This document shows, one piece after another, positions 42,855 through 54,873 of a DNA stretch of 64,000 bases; the stretch's first letter is position 1, and each line of letters starts with the position of its first letter. Origin of the DNA: Bolinopsis microptera (taxonomy: Eukaryota; Ctenophora; Tentaculata; Lobata; Bolinopsidae). The stretch lies in contig NC_087078.1 of NCBI RefSeq assembly GCF_026151205.1, forward strand, positions 6,465,675-6,529,674, in the 5' to 3' direction. A program made the position numbers and the translations under genes. The notes below the pieces were generated by a model that did no database searches, was not told the origin of the DNA, and saw only the letters and a program-made list of their open reading frames with translations.

Positions 42855-43700
42855 TCATACTTCAGCACTAAGATTCTCAACGATTTTGTCCACACTTTTA
42901 AGGAACTTCTCAATAGGAATCACAAGAATGCTCCTATATCCCTGCCATGCATTATCACAAGGAGTATTGCTGACAGGAGCCAGCGTCTCGTCCTTTATCT
43001 TCCACGAGATCAAGTCAGTTGCTACCTCTGACAAACTGTCCAGTTCTGAACTCTGAAATTTAATTTTAGGAGCTGCTAATCTGCTTTTTTTGTTGCGCCT
43101 TTCTTCTGGCTCTACATATGATTTACCGAATATCATCAAGTTTTTGACGTTGTATTCTGGATTTTCTTTCCTTTCTGTGATCAGTTCCATTTTTAAAGCT
43201 TTGTATAACTGTGCTGTAATCTGTAGAGGAAGATTTGAAAATTTGGCATTTATCAGAAAAGCAGAGTCTTTTGATTTCAACAATTTTTCCACACTTGCCA
43301 ACACATCACTCTCACATTTAGCAAGAAGAGATGACGTAAGCTGATCAAATTTAGACTTGTCTTTGAACAAACTGAGAGGGAGTAGAGACGCAACAGCAAA
43401 CACAGGGTCATCTTCACCCTCTGCAATGTCAGCACCCTTGATGACAGTACCAACTTTGTAATTGTCTATCAATGTTTGTGAGAAATAGCCAACATCAACT
43501 GAAATTCCCTGAAACAAGCTGTCCAACAAGGCCCGGACTCCAGACCAATCTTCATCTGCGGGCGGGTAAGCCTCAAATTCAACTATATGTGTAAGTTCAG
43601 TTGCTGCAGGCGGATCAACTTGCATTGGAGCACCCTCGTTATCAGAGCTGCTCACTTCTTCTGACGAGGAAGTACTGCTCTCATTGTTATGGGTTATCAT
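42855..43700 (-). CDS. BCCIP: BCCIP/BCP1-family protein, intronless
   Basis: A single 281-codon frame from ATG 43700 (MITHNNESSTSSSEEVSSSD, an acidic-serine start) to TGA. Family features: VEFEAYPPADEDWSGVRALL with LLDSLFQGISVDV, DYF-like YFSQTLIDNYKVGTVIKG, EDDPVFAVASLLPLSLF, then ITERKENPEYNVKNLMIFGK and DNAWQGYRSILVIPIEKF at the C-terminus, with the usual family length of about 280-315. BCCIP and yeast Bcp1 act in nuclear export and ribosomal-protein (uL14) escort; the vertebrate protein also binds BRCA2 and p21. Head-to-tail with HSPA4, whose ATG lies 427 bp downstream. Lack of introns among intron-rich neighbours is notable. Confidence 0.95.
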   Translation of the reverse strand: MITHNNESSTSSSEEVSSSDNEGAPMQVDPPAATELTHIVEFEAYPPADEDWSGVRALLDSLFQGISVDVGYFSQTLIDNYKVGTVIKGADIAEGEDDPVFAVASLLPLSLFKDKSKFDQLTSSLLAKCESDVLASVEKLLKSKDSAFLINAKFSNLPLQITAQLYKALKMELITERKENPEYNVKNLMIFGKSYVEPEERRNKKSRLAAPKIKFQSSELDSLSEVATDLISWKIKDETLAPVSNTPCDNAWQGYRSILVIPIEKFLKSVDKIVENLSAEV

Positions 43701-43851
43701 TTCCTGTTATTTTTATATGAGACTGATGTTGAAATATCTTTAAAGATTGTTGTGGCCTGAAAAAGGGGAATTTCTCACCATTTCTCAATCTAATATCACT
43801 AATAAAACTAATTAAATTATTTTTACATAGAATTAATATCCATTATTGCTT

Positions 43852-44600
43852 TTAAGGGGGCCGGGGGGGGTCTTCATCAAAATTCTCTCGAAATTGACTT
43901 TATAGTTGTTTCTGATAGAGGGGAGTGATATCTATCAGCTGTTTTTGGTCCCATGGAAAAATATTGTTCTTAGCCGAAATTATTGCCGGTCAAAGGTCAG
44001 CGCTTATGTGTAATTGTATTGCGCGAGCGATTTTGAATCGCGCGCCCTGAAAATCGAGTCTAAAAATCTATCTTCTCCTACATTTTTTGAGCAATCACCC
44101 TGAAACTTTCAGGATATGTTCTAAGGACCATTTAGAAGAGATTGTCGGGCCAGAATTTTGAGATAGGCCTTAGAACATTTTTTATTCGATTTTGAAAATC
44201 TTGGACCTGAAAAAATCGTCAAAAAACGAGGTCCAAGATTTTCAAAATCAAATAAAAAATGTTCTAAGGCCTATCTCAAAATTCTGGCCTGACAATCTCT
44301 TCTAAATGGTCCTTAGAACATATCCTGAAAGTTTCAGGGTGATTGCTCAAAAAATGTAGGAGAAGATAGATTTTTAGACTCGATTTTCAGGGCGCGCGAT
44401 TCAAAATCGCTCGCGCAATACAATTACACATAAGCGCTGACCTTTGACCGGCAATAATTTCGGCTAAGAACAATATTTTTCCATGGGACCAAAAACAGCT
44501 GATAGATATCACTCCCCTCTATTATATCAGAAACAACTATAAAGTCAATTTCGAGAGAATTTTGATGAAGACCCCCCCCCCCCCCCCCCGGCCCCCTTAA
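43852..44600. mobile_element. Near-perfect 749-bp palindrome with TTAA and G/C-run ends
   Basis: TTAA at 43852 then gggggccggggggg; right end is ccccccggcccccTTAA ending at 44600. The two arms (about 365 bp each) match almost base for base around a short centre near 44216-44236 (gaaaaaatcgtcaaaaaacg). Differences are C-run length and a few bases near the ends (gatagagg against cctctattat). Non-autonomous fold-back element; TTAA suggests piggyBac-type insertion. It lies just upstream of BCCIP. Confidence 0.9.
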
Positions 44601-46880
44601 ACTTCTTAGTAGTTAGTACCAAATAGATGTGGGCTTAAGCATAAATTACACCTTCTAGAACACTGCACATTCAAAGAGCACAATACTGAGAACCTCATCA
44701 GGTCATGTACTACTTTACACCTTGATAATGTATGCTTTAGTATAGTTATGCAAATCTTTAAGATACAATTCTAAACCACAAAGCTTTTGTGGCAAAATTC
44801 AATTAAGGAGCAGCGAGCAAACACTCTAACTACAAAAGGAGGCTATCTGCGCCATTACAGCTGCTGTCACATGACATACTTACGAATTCGAATTTAAACT
44901 TTTTCAATCCATTTGATTGTATCAGGATGTTCACTGTACATGATTGCTATCAAAATTAGTGACATGCGTATACCCAAATAGAGGCATATGGCTTTTAGTT
45001 CTACTTAAATTTTGTTTTACTTTAAATTGGGTGAAAAAGAACCAAATATGAGCCTGGGTTCATAGCAGTGGTGGGCTTTTGTAGACCATGCGACTCCCAA
45101 AGTTTGGTTACAAGTATAATTTCCCACTTTGCAGATGGAGAAACTGCAAGCATATTATGGTAGCCTGCAACTTGTCACCGAATAACAGACGATACAACTG
45201 GAGGCATGACAACGTGCTGCCAGTCAAAAAGGATTGAAGCGAGAAGTTCAACAACAAAGCATTCAAACTTGAAGTACATAAGTGGACAGACTTCAAGTCT
45301 TACTAAGCAGTAGTTATCAAAGACCAGACTTTAAGATGAGGAGAGAGCCCTTTTAAGAAGGAGTATGATTGGCAGATGGTCTGCGATGAGGATGATCTCC
45401 CAACACATCTTTGGGACAGCGGGGATACCTAATATTGTAAATTGTTGACAAAGGAAAGATGGTGATGTAGAGATGATGGTTGGTGAAGAGTATTACCAAG
45501 TAGAATGTAAACAAGCACGTCAGAACAAAGAGCTGCATGGCTTCTTAAGGTAGAGGTTGGGTGTAGACTGTAGAGGCTTCTGGCATCATACCTTACCGAT
45601 GCAATCCTATTTAACTACTTTTGTGTGACTAAGAGTGTGAAGAAAACAGTGATCCAAGAGACGGCTTTAGTCGCTAGCAATTGATCCTATGCAATCTGGC
45701 TAGCAAGAGAAAACATGAAATGGAGTCCCTGTACTGCTACAACATCGCACAAAGACACACGTTTCTACCGTCAACTGAGTGAGCTGAGTGTTGGGCACTT
45801 AAAACAGTTTAAAGCCACACCTGGAATCTCAAGTACCAGGATCACAGATGGAAGCTAAGCAGATGTATAAACGGAGTTGCTATCTGGAGATATAGAACTC
45901 GGACATCCAATAACGTTCCTTTATGCTATAACTTATTCATAGTATTTTCTTGGTCAATTGTTATCTCGAAAACAAGTTTCACAAAATTTAACTGAGACTG
46001 GGTGTTTAAAAATTTGAATTAACAATTAACACTATTGTGGAAGTTGCTTTAAGTAATAGCCCTCTCGAGCTTGTAGTAGTGTGTGCTAAAAAAATCAGTA
46101 TACACATAATGTCACAATGACCCTATATAAAAATAACCCTTCAAAAACTCAATATTTTGAAAATTACCCTTGGCCTTGCGGCTCCAAGTTCAAATCTAAA
46201 CTGTCTATATTGACAAAGTTCTTTCTCGCCCCTCTGTGCTAAAAAATTGCGTAATGTACGTAGACTCATGGTAAAATGAACTGTGGTAGCAAGAAGATCG
46301 AGAGTTATTTCATATTTTGTTCATTGTTGCGCGGCGCGGCCTGAACAAATATTGATACAACATACGAATGGCTCATATTTTTAAAACATTTAAAAATATT
46401 TTTTCCAAATTTGACAGTATGCATGGGTTGTTTCAGATCACGTTGTAATATTTAATTTATGTTGAATCAATTTTGTTGCATTGCTTTGATAATTGATCAT
46501 ATATCAGCAGATATTCAATATTGTTATTTATTAAGCTGTATGCGTGGAAAATATATTTTAATTGGCTGTATTTTTAATTTTGGTTGTGATGATATTTTTT
46601 GATAAGCAATTTCTTTATCTAACAACAAACTTTTAATTTTAATTTAATGTAACTTTTTACCAAGCGTGCCTGGCTATATGCGCGGCGCTCTTTTCGAGAT
46701 CCTTCATACAGCCCTAGCCAGGGAGAGGAGCGAGCAATACAAATTAGCAAAATAAGTAAATAACTTTGAAGTTAAGTTTACATTTTATAATCTACCAGGA
46801 CGGCAGAACGCGCGCTGATCAGTACAATTGAATTCGTTAATTAAATGGTCTTGATCAATATTTAAAACAAATATTTTACA
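44601..46880. other. Intergenic with decayed non-LTR remains
   Basis: At about 45110-45300 the plus strand reads, with stops, RNCKHIM..CNL..NRRYNWRHDNVLP and AFKLEVHKWTDFKSY, resembling the C-terminal region of non-LTR reverse transcriptases (the ..HI..C...Y.WRHD.VL pattern). The rest is AT-rich with no exon recognised. Confidence 0.4.
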
Positions 46881-47120
46881 AAGCATCACCTTGCTCTATC
46901 CAGAGCCTTTGCGCTTGCAGTAGCGCGCGCCCGCCTTACGGCGGTTTTCTTGACTTGTGAAACAAGCGCGCCCGAAGTGGCGCGAAAGCACATGGTTAGG
47001 CGAAAGCTTAACGGGTGATACTCGTAAAATATCTGTTCCATATATTGGAACCGTCGACAAGTCCAACTCGGCGCGCGTCCTGGTAGGTTGTAAACCTACA
47101 AGGCGAAAGCATCACCCGGT
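46881..47120. repeat. GC-rich structured repeat, long copy
   Basis: A block of many short stems: gcgcgcgcccgcc..ggcgg, two gcgaaagc words with GAAA loops, gggtgat paired with atcaccc, ccgtcgacaagtccaactcg, gcgcgcgtcctgg and the hairpin taggttgtaaaccta. The word aagcatcacc flanks it at 46881 and 47108, possibly a target duplication. Its 3' half recurs at 47424-47513. Confidence 0.65.
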
Positions 47121-47423
47121 AATAATTAATTTATAACATATTTTCATTATAATTGATGACTTACAATTTATTTTTATTATTGGATTTTAACTTTTTTTAT
47201 TGCAACATTCTGCATTTGCTTAAAAATAAATTTTTCCTTCTATTTAATTATTTTTGATACATGTTTCGTATCCAAATATGATAAATGGCATGCAACGTAT
47301 GTCAAAATTGTTTTATCGAATTATTTTTGTACAAACTAATGGACAATCAAATTTACAAATTAAGTTGAATTTACCTGGGGACCCCGGGCTATTATATTTA
47401 TGTTCAAAGTCATATGAAGATTA

Positions 47424-47513
47424 ACGGGTGCTACTCGTAAAATATCTGTTCCAGGACCGTCGACGAGTCCAACTCGGCGCGCGTCCTGGTAGGTTGTAAA
47501 CCTACAATATGAA
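47424..47513. repeat. GC-rich structured repeat, short copy
   Basis: Repeats gggtg.tactcgtaaaat, atctgttcca, ggaccgtcgacgagtcc, aactcggcgcgcgtcctggt and aggttgtaaacctaca of the longer copy. Here ccaggac pairs with gtcctgg around an inner cgagt/actcg stem. Confidence 0.7.
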
Positions 47514-49416
47514 GATTGATTCACGATGTCAATCTAATCCTTCGGAGCTCGGTGCAAGGCCCAGTTCATCTCGCCGATCTCTGATAGTTTAACAAATATG
47601 GTTTTCTGTACGTCCTGGTGTCATTCGAATTGAAGTTTGGTGATCGTTACAAATTACAGATTAAATTTGTTGTCGTACTGGTATCTTGTGGTGAGGTGAT
47701 TTAGTAAAACAAAAGATATGATGATATTTTTGGTGAGGAAGACCGTCCTCTACAAGTAACTCCTCTGGTAGAAATGTAAGCCTGTATGGGCTAAGTTATG
47801 TTTATAGCCCATAGCCGATTGTCAAACATGTTTACAAGATCTGACATGTAAGACATAACAGTCTTATCTCAATTTGCCTTTGCTACCCTGATGGTTTTTG
47901 CAAACAAGTATATTCTGCAGCTGATGAGTCACTTATTGTTCAGTCTGCAAAGAAATTGTTTATAGTTACTATTTATAAAACTAGTGATTCAACGGGGCTC
48001 AGGAAAGCCCTGCAGGTACCTGGGTCATAAATGGGCTCAATTTACACTGTCACTGAAATTAAACATAGGAATAATAATACTTTGGATCTACAGGGTGGGT
48101 CAAAAGTCAGTACGCATGTACGTTGGCCTTAATAGCTCAGTCACTGAGTGCCAAATTGTAGTAATTCTTTCTGGTATGACTTTCTACCACCATTGGTTCG
48201 AGAAATTTGTCAACTCACAAAATATTCGTGTCCATTTTTTCGAATGAAGGTTCATTTTTGCATTTATTTGACAGTTTGGATAGTCGGATTGAGCCAAATT
48301 TTATTGAATTGTGTTTGGCTATCTCAATTATGTTTGTCCTGAAAAAATGAGAGTTGTAGCTTCTCGGATGATTAAGATATGAAGCATAACGAGTTAATTC
48401 ATTACGTGTGATCAGGTGATTGGCTTACCTTATCACGTGATAAGGTGACCCTGTTAACCACCCTGTTAAACATTATGGGAATCATTAAGCCTGCTCAATT
48501 AAGGTGTCTTGTCACGGTGTCACATAATAGCTTAGTCAATTTTGTTAACGAGATATACAAAATACTTGATAACTTCGTCATTTCAAATCCGTTTCATTTA
48601 ATAACATTTAATAATCTACCGTTTCTGAAAAAATTTGGCATCCAGCATGTTCAGAGAGAACAACATAAGTGTTTTAATATTGAATGGGCGTGGTCTAAAA
48701 TATTCGAATTTTCAAATTTTGGCGACGGAATCCTCAAGGTACAGTATGCCATCTGCAAAGCAACAACTCTCAAATATAAAACACGGCGGAGGTATTTAAA
48801 GACCCAACGTATGGGTACTGAATTTTGAATTAAATGGTGAATTAAATGGAGAAATTCATAACTAGAACTTGTAGTAATTACGAAAATCTTAAATCTATAA
48901 GTAAGTTATAAGTAATCAAAACTACTGTAGAGGGAGAAAAATTGTTTTTTCTCAGTAAACCATATCCAATATCCATTAGTTTATAATTAATTGGCAGAAG
49001 TACTGCAAGTTTTAAGGAAAGTGTCTTCTAGACGAGGATTAAAGTTCATCAGTTCCTTTAGTTAAAGTGTAAGTTGTGACATATATTCTCACTCTTGAGT
49101 CTCAAAGCCTTGACAAGTCCTTGAATTGAGCTTTTGCAACTCACTACCTTTAGAAATGCCTTCTATCTGAGCACAAAGATGAATGTGTAAACCTGTCAGA
49201 TGCGGCATTTCCCCGAGTTTTTTGTTACGTTTCGCCACTGCCACTGTCATCTTCCAAATCTGCCACACTAAGATCTAAAATAAAACATACCCTTGCACTT
49301 TTAATTTTAGTCCTGTTGACATATAAACTGAAAGTTATAATATTAACTCTTAATCTTACTGTTAATATCATAACAGATTTTGGAGATAATTTGTTTACAC
49401 TTACCTGATTTAGATA
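47514..49416. other. Intergenic, no gene seen
   Basis: AT-rich. A frame at 48445-48828 is open but has biased, low-confidence composition. The word cagggtgggtcaaaagtc at 48092 resembles a mariner-type end; no partner end was found. Probably the promoter side of the next gene. Confidence 0.4.
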
Positions 49417-52400
49417 ATGGCAAACATGCACAGAAACCTCTTGCCCCATCAAGAATGTCATATGATGAGGCGAAGAAACGAGGATTGTCGGAATGATTTA
49501 CATCTCACTTCAGCTGGTAAGTTATTCAACAACTTTTATTTTTTATCAAATATTTTCAAATAAGTTAGGTTGTACAAGTTTTGCATGACCATTGACCACC
49601 TATACGTCTTTTACATTTCTACTAAATCAGAGCCTAACATCAAGTTGACACTGATGATTTTACAACAAAACTCTGGTTTGTTTGACATCACATTAGTCAA
49701 TAACTGAGAAGTTTTGCTAATTAGTGTTGTGCTTATAATATTATTTCATCTGATAATCTAATCCCTCCAGGAATGGGTCAACATCCTAGTCATATAAGTT
49801 CAACGGGTGTGGAATTACACTAATTACACTATTAAGCTGTTGTTGTACTTTTAGTCTTTCTCTGCACACATTTGCCCTATTAGCTTTTTACCACACTTTT
49901 CTGCACAATTTTTGCACATTCTTGAGTATCTAAAATCCATGTCCACTCCAAAATTTGGGAGATTATTTCATTATAACTTCAGAGATCTTTCCACTGGGTA
50001 CTGCTGCCTGTATTGAGATTAAATCGTTGTTGATTTTCATAATTAACTGTTTCAACATCACTAGGAAAATTTAACATATAGTTCATCGTAATTGGATAAG
50101 CCTATTGATTAACTGTGTGAAGAAAGTTTTTCCTTGTTAAGCTCATTTCCCAAAAATGCTGCACTCAAGCTGGATTGCAATAATTGTAAAATTCTGCTGC
50201 AGTTGTACAGGGTCCGGGACTCTAGGGCGTAAGACTCTAGGGCGTGAGACTTTAGGGCGGCGCCCTAACCCTAACCATCACCCTAACCCTAACCCTAACC
50301 CTTATCCTAACCCTAACCCTAACCCTAACCCAAACCCAAACCCTAACCCTAACCCTAACCCTAAGACCCTAGAGTCTTACGCCCTAGAGTCTTACGCCCT
50401 AGAGTCCGGACCCCAGTTGTACAATAATTCTGATTTCACATAACTGAATTAAATTCCTTCAGGTGTAGGACAAAATTCCAAGTTGCGACCACGTGATCCA
50501 CCTTACAACGACCAACACTACCAAAGTGCTGGACAGGGCCTTATTTACAGGAACTTACCTGCTTTCCCTCCCAGACATTTCAAGGTTTGCTCCTAGCCTT
50601 ATTTGTTATCCTATCTGTTTTCTTGTCATTCTGAATCAGTTTGTATCATTTGTAGAAACAAAGGAATTTATTTACAACTTGATATAGAAGATAAATCCTT
50701 TACTCAGGTATTACTAAGTACTAATACCGCACTTCTATAGCTGAATGGGCAAACCCTCTAGCTCTTACAGTCACACGAATAGCTAGAATTTATTGGGCCT
50801 AGAAAAGCATTATAAGTCGCTGTTGCCAGGGAAACAAATTGGAATAGTGAACATTAATTCCATTACCGAGAACTCATTTGATTTTAATACTTTAGTACAG
50901 TGAATGTAACTTCACTTATTTGAACTCCGAGTCAGTCAGCAAGCTTTGAACAATTACAAATCGAATCAGTAAACGTTAATGTCATTACCAAGAACTCATC
51001 TGATATTAATTAGTACAGAGAAGTACAGTCTCTGAACATTAACTATAGGGACAAAGTAGGATTAGTAAAATCTGAACACAACATTATCAGAAACCAGAAG
51101 TCACAAGGATAATAATAATTATGGCAACAAAGAATATTTTCTTGTTTAACTCCAGTCTGCCCCAAGTCTCCATCTACTAAATCTTAAAACAACACCCCTT
51201 ATTTTCAGCACACAATAGATGACCTGCTACCCCACGGTCTAGCCAAGTCTCAGCGTCCTGTGATAAGTGACCACTATCTGACCACTACAGCGCAATACCA
51301 TGACAGAAAGCGCGGCTCACTACCTGACTACAAGCGTGCAGGCGACAGCGACAAGGTGCTGTATATCCAGGAGTTTGCTAAGAAGTTGGATGAGAGGAGA
51401 TGGAGACCTCCTCTAACTATGGGGTGAGGAGTATTATCTCTCAGTTTCACTTTTACTTTCAGTGTCATTCTCAATTTCACTTTTTGTTCTTTTATATCTT
51501 GAAATTATCTGCAACCACTGGAAACTACTCTTACAGACGTGGATGAGTAATATAATATTAACTACTTGTATCTATTATGCTTATCTGTGTATCCGTTTAT
51601 TACAAGTTAATCCACACATTTTATAAACGTTTTCTTACTTGCTACCCTGCTTGTTATATATAGCCTTATTGTAAAGTTTATTGTTCAATTTAATGTTATA
51701 ATTATAAATCAGCTTTATAATTATAAATCAGCTTTGTTCCCTGTTTTAAAGCTAAAATAATTCGTCTCTCCAGTAACCAGAAGTCAGAGTGTCAAGACCA
51801 GTACAAGGGATTGCCGGTAGTTGAGATGAAGCAACCTGATCGTGGCCCTAAACCCTTCCAGCTACGACAACACGACTCTAACGGACCAAGCAAGGTTTTT
51901 GCTAATTGTTAAATTGTTAAATTTCACTCCGAGAATTATACGTATCATTAAAATTAAACAAAGAAAGTATGACGAAAAATTCCGCAGAATTGTTCATGTT
52001 AGTACAATATTTTTACTGATTTGCTGGGTCGTGGAAAGCTGAAATTTGTATCGAGGTTTTCTCCGGATATATTGCTTCCAGTATCTTGATGACGACTTGT
52101 GTCACTCTCACCGACTGATTGGTCACTGGTCAAAAGTTCAATCAAAACCGCGAAATTTCGGTCAAGGGAGGCAGAAAAGCTCCTCTTCAAAAATCTTCAA
52201 AAATCTCATTTTTAAAATTCTGATGATTTTCCGTTTATCAAAGCTTTCTTTGGGAATAAAAATTTGAGTGTACCTCACTCGTGTCTTGTGCCATCCTCAG
52301 TGACCTTGTAATATGTTCATTCGAGGAAAATTCAGTAAAAACAGTAAAATTTTGGTTACGGAAAGCTGAAATTCGAATATGTCCTACCAGTAGTCCATAT

Positions 52401-54873
52401 ATTCAATATTTTCATTGCCAAAGAAACGACCAAAAGGTAGTAAACCCCTGATTTTCTCAGCGAATGATACCAACGACGCAAAACAAGCAGACATCAGGAA
52501 AAACCTACTATGCTGTAGATCAACAAGTTCTGAGGAAACTAGACCCGTATAGTACAACTTCTCAGGTCACTCACAGACCTTTTTCAAGGTAAGTAGAACC
52601 CTTGCACTGGAAAGTTGATCCTTGGATCATGTTTTAAATTTTAATGTTCTTTATCTCACCTCACTCGAATGATTAACTAGGTATATAAATTTTCAGTTTT
52701 GAGTCAGGCTTATATTTTATAACAGGGCCACCGTACGATATTTAATTTAAAAAGTTTGTATTTTTGCACATAAACAATTCTTTTTACTCATAAAAAGCTG
52801 TTATGCGTGTTTTTATCATCATTCAATCACAACACCTTGCATAATGCATATTTTCATGATACTTCACAGTCGCCAGATAAGTGAAAATAATGCTCATATC
52901 TTCACTTTTCTCCTGGGAATTTATCATACGTAACAACAACAATTGTTTGTAATGATAGGTATGTGACTTCATGTTCATTTCAGTAATGAGTTATGCGGGT
53001 ACCCACGCAAGGATATCGCTACCTACTGGGATTGCGAAGGTGTGCAATTAAATAAAATAGGGTATTTACAAATAGTATAGAGTATTCCACAGCTTTAGCA
53101 GTTACGAAAAGTAACACATCTCACCTATTTAAATTTATTGACGCCGAGAACCCCAATCTGAACAGTGAACTATGTATGATAAACCTCATTGCTTATTTCA
53201 AAGAGTTGTATCATTATTAACAAAATATCTCGTTGCAGGATACCCGAAAGCGTGGGGGCACGGAACGGACAACATCCAGCTGGTGAAAAACATCGGAAAC
53301 AAGTCTATGGTAGACACCATGGTATTTCAAACAGAGATAGCGAGGCAGTTGAACCCAAATAAGGGAGTGCACGTGCCCCATAGTGGTATTAATATCTCTA
53401 GTGAGCGCCCTAGAGAAGTCAGAGTTCCTCCTGTACCAAGTTAGTTATAATATAAGTTACTTGCATAATGTGTAGTTGGATTTAATTATTAAGTTACAAT
53501 TATTCAGAATTAATTTTTTAATTACCATTTGTGGTTGATCATAATCTCTACTTTTTGGTACAGGTATATTCAGAAATAAAGTTAGCTTTTTAGAGCATTT
53601 TTTCCATAAGTCTTTGATAAGTCTTGACCATTGAAAATGTTTTGCATTCTATAAGCTCTATCAAACCACAATTGTTCAAACCATCCGAAACCAATATTTA
53701 GGCTTATAACAAGCCCACATTTGCTTTACTTATACTATCCTTTGTTATGGAGATAGATGATTGCTTTAGCATTAGAAATAAACATCAACTTTAATGTGAA
53801 TTGAAGTAATTTTGTTAGCGCTTTTCTTGTGTTTAGAAGTGGACAGGCTGTAGTGGCTCACTGCATAAAATGTTTTGCAAATCTGACCTCTCGAACAAAT
53901 CAAAAATAGAATGAATGATTGTTAAAATTTGATTACTGTACTGCAATTACTGCAGCGGTCTTACTGGATGCTTTTTAAACACCCTTCTGTTCTTAGAAAT
54001 TCACTATGTAAACTATTAAGCACGATCATGATACATATTTAAACCAACTTGCAAAACATGCTATTTGTACTAACATTTTATTAATTAAATAACATACGAG
54101 CCTATTTGCATACATAGATTGGTCGGGAGACCTAGATCTTAAACAAAGGTGTTTAAAATTTTATAAATAGTGTGCAATTCTGCATAAGATGCTTGACGAA
54201 AATCAGACAAATAATTCCAATAACATGCATTAATGGACCAGGACTGTCAAATATCCGAACTTACGACCTAATTTCTCGGATTGTTGCAGATTTGGGACAG
54301 GTTTTGTCAGATTAGGCTCATAAACGTGGGTGGCGACGACATAATGTTTAGGTCATTGCGCGCGTTGCTACTAGCAACTGAGACAATATCGCCACGATTT
54401 TGCTAAACTGAGTCCAAATATAGCGAAAGCGTATTAGAGTGCAGGTCTTTAGGTTTATTGCCTTAGCAACAGTCTTAACTTAGCAGTAAACAAGCCATAC
54501 TCGTAATTATATGGCTGTTTACGAACTGAAACGTTTCAGGGTCGTATGCGGTTAGAACAGCGCCAATTCCGATAAGCTACCAGACAGCCAACAGTACTTA
54601 CGGGACGATTCCACGATCTGTTCAAATCTTACAGAAGATGCAGGTAAAATTCACGGTGTCAAATTTTTTGAAAAATTGTTGTTGGTTACACTTCATCAGT
54701 GCAACCAATTTCAACTTTGGTGTAAGATAATATCAATTTGTAGTTGGTATTACATTTTTCAGTTGAACCAATACAAAATATTTCAGCGAGCACCACTTAA
54801 TCTGACTGGATATAGGACGGACCCCGCAGCAAATCTCGAGCAAGTTACCGTCCCGTTGGTTCAATTTGCTTAA
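49417..54873 (+). CDS. Uncharacterised 377-residue protein, nine exons
   Basis: Exons: 49417-49516, 50463-50584, 51209-51423, 51774-51894, 52461-52588, 52984-53039, 53239-53439, 54540-54643, 54787-54873; all phases agree and the gene is complete from MANMHRNLLPHQ to VPLVQFA and TAA. It has no signal peptide, membrane helix, coiled coil or cysteine pattern. It is rich in Pro, Tyr, Arg and Gln with motifs such as RPRDPPYNDQHYQSAG, SDHYLTTTAQYHDRK, KKLDERRWRPPLTMG, THRPFSSNELCGYP, WGHGTDNIQLVKN and GVHVPHSGINIS. This extended, Pro/Tyr/Arg-rich style is common in axonemal microtubule-inner proteins, and other genes here are centrosome/cilium-linked, but I cannot name a family and the role is a guess. 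Confidence 0.85.
50210..50414. mobile_element. Telomere-repeat-carrying MITE with 9-bp target duplication
   Basis: The sequence AGTTGTACA flanks both sides (50201-50209 and 50415-50423). Inverted ends of about 50 bp are made of gggtccgggactctagggcg and repeated gtaagactctagggc units; the core (about 50262-50366) is a run of the telomere hexamer CCCTAA with variants (cccaaa, ccatca, ccttat). The 9-bp duplication suggests a Mutator-like origin. In intron 1 of the gene above. Confidence 0.9.

Noticed and set aside
50262-50366. Telomere repeats as a true chromosome end or fusion scar
   Set aside because: Unique gene sequence continues on both sides and the block is bounded by inverted repeats and a 9-bp duplication, so it is an element.
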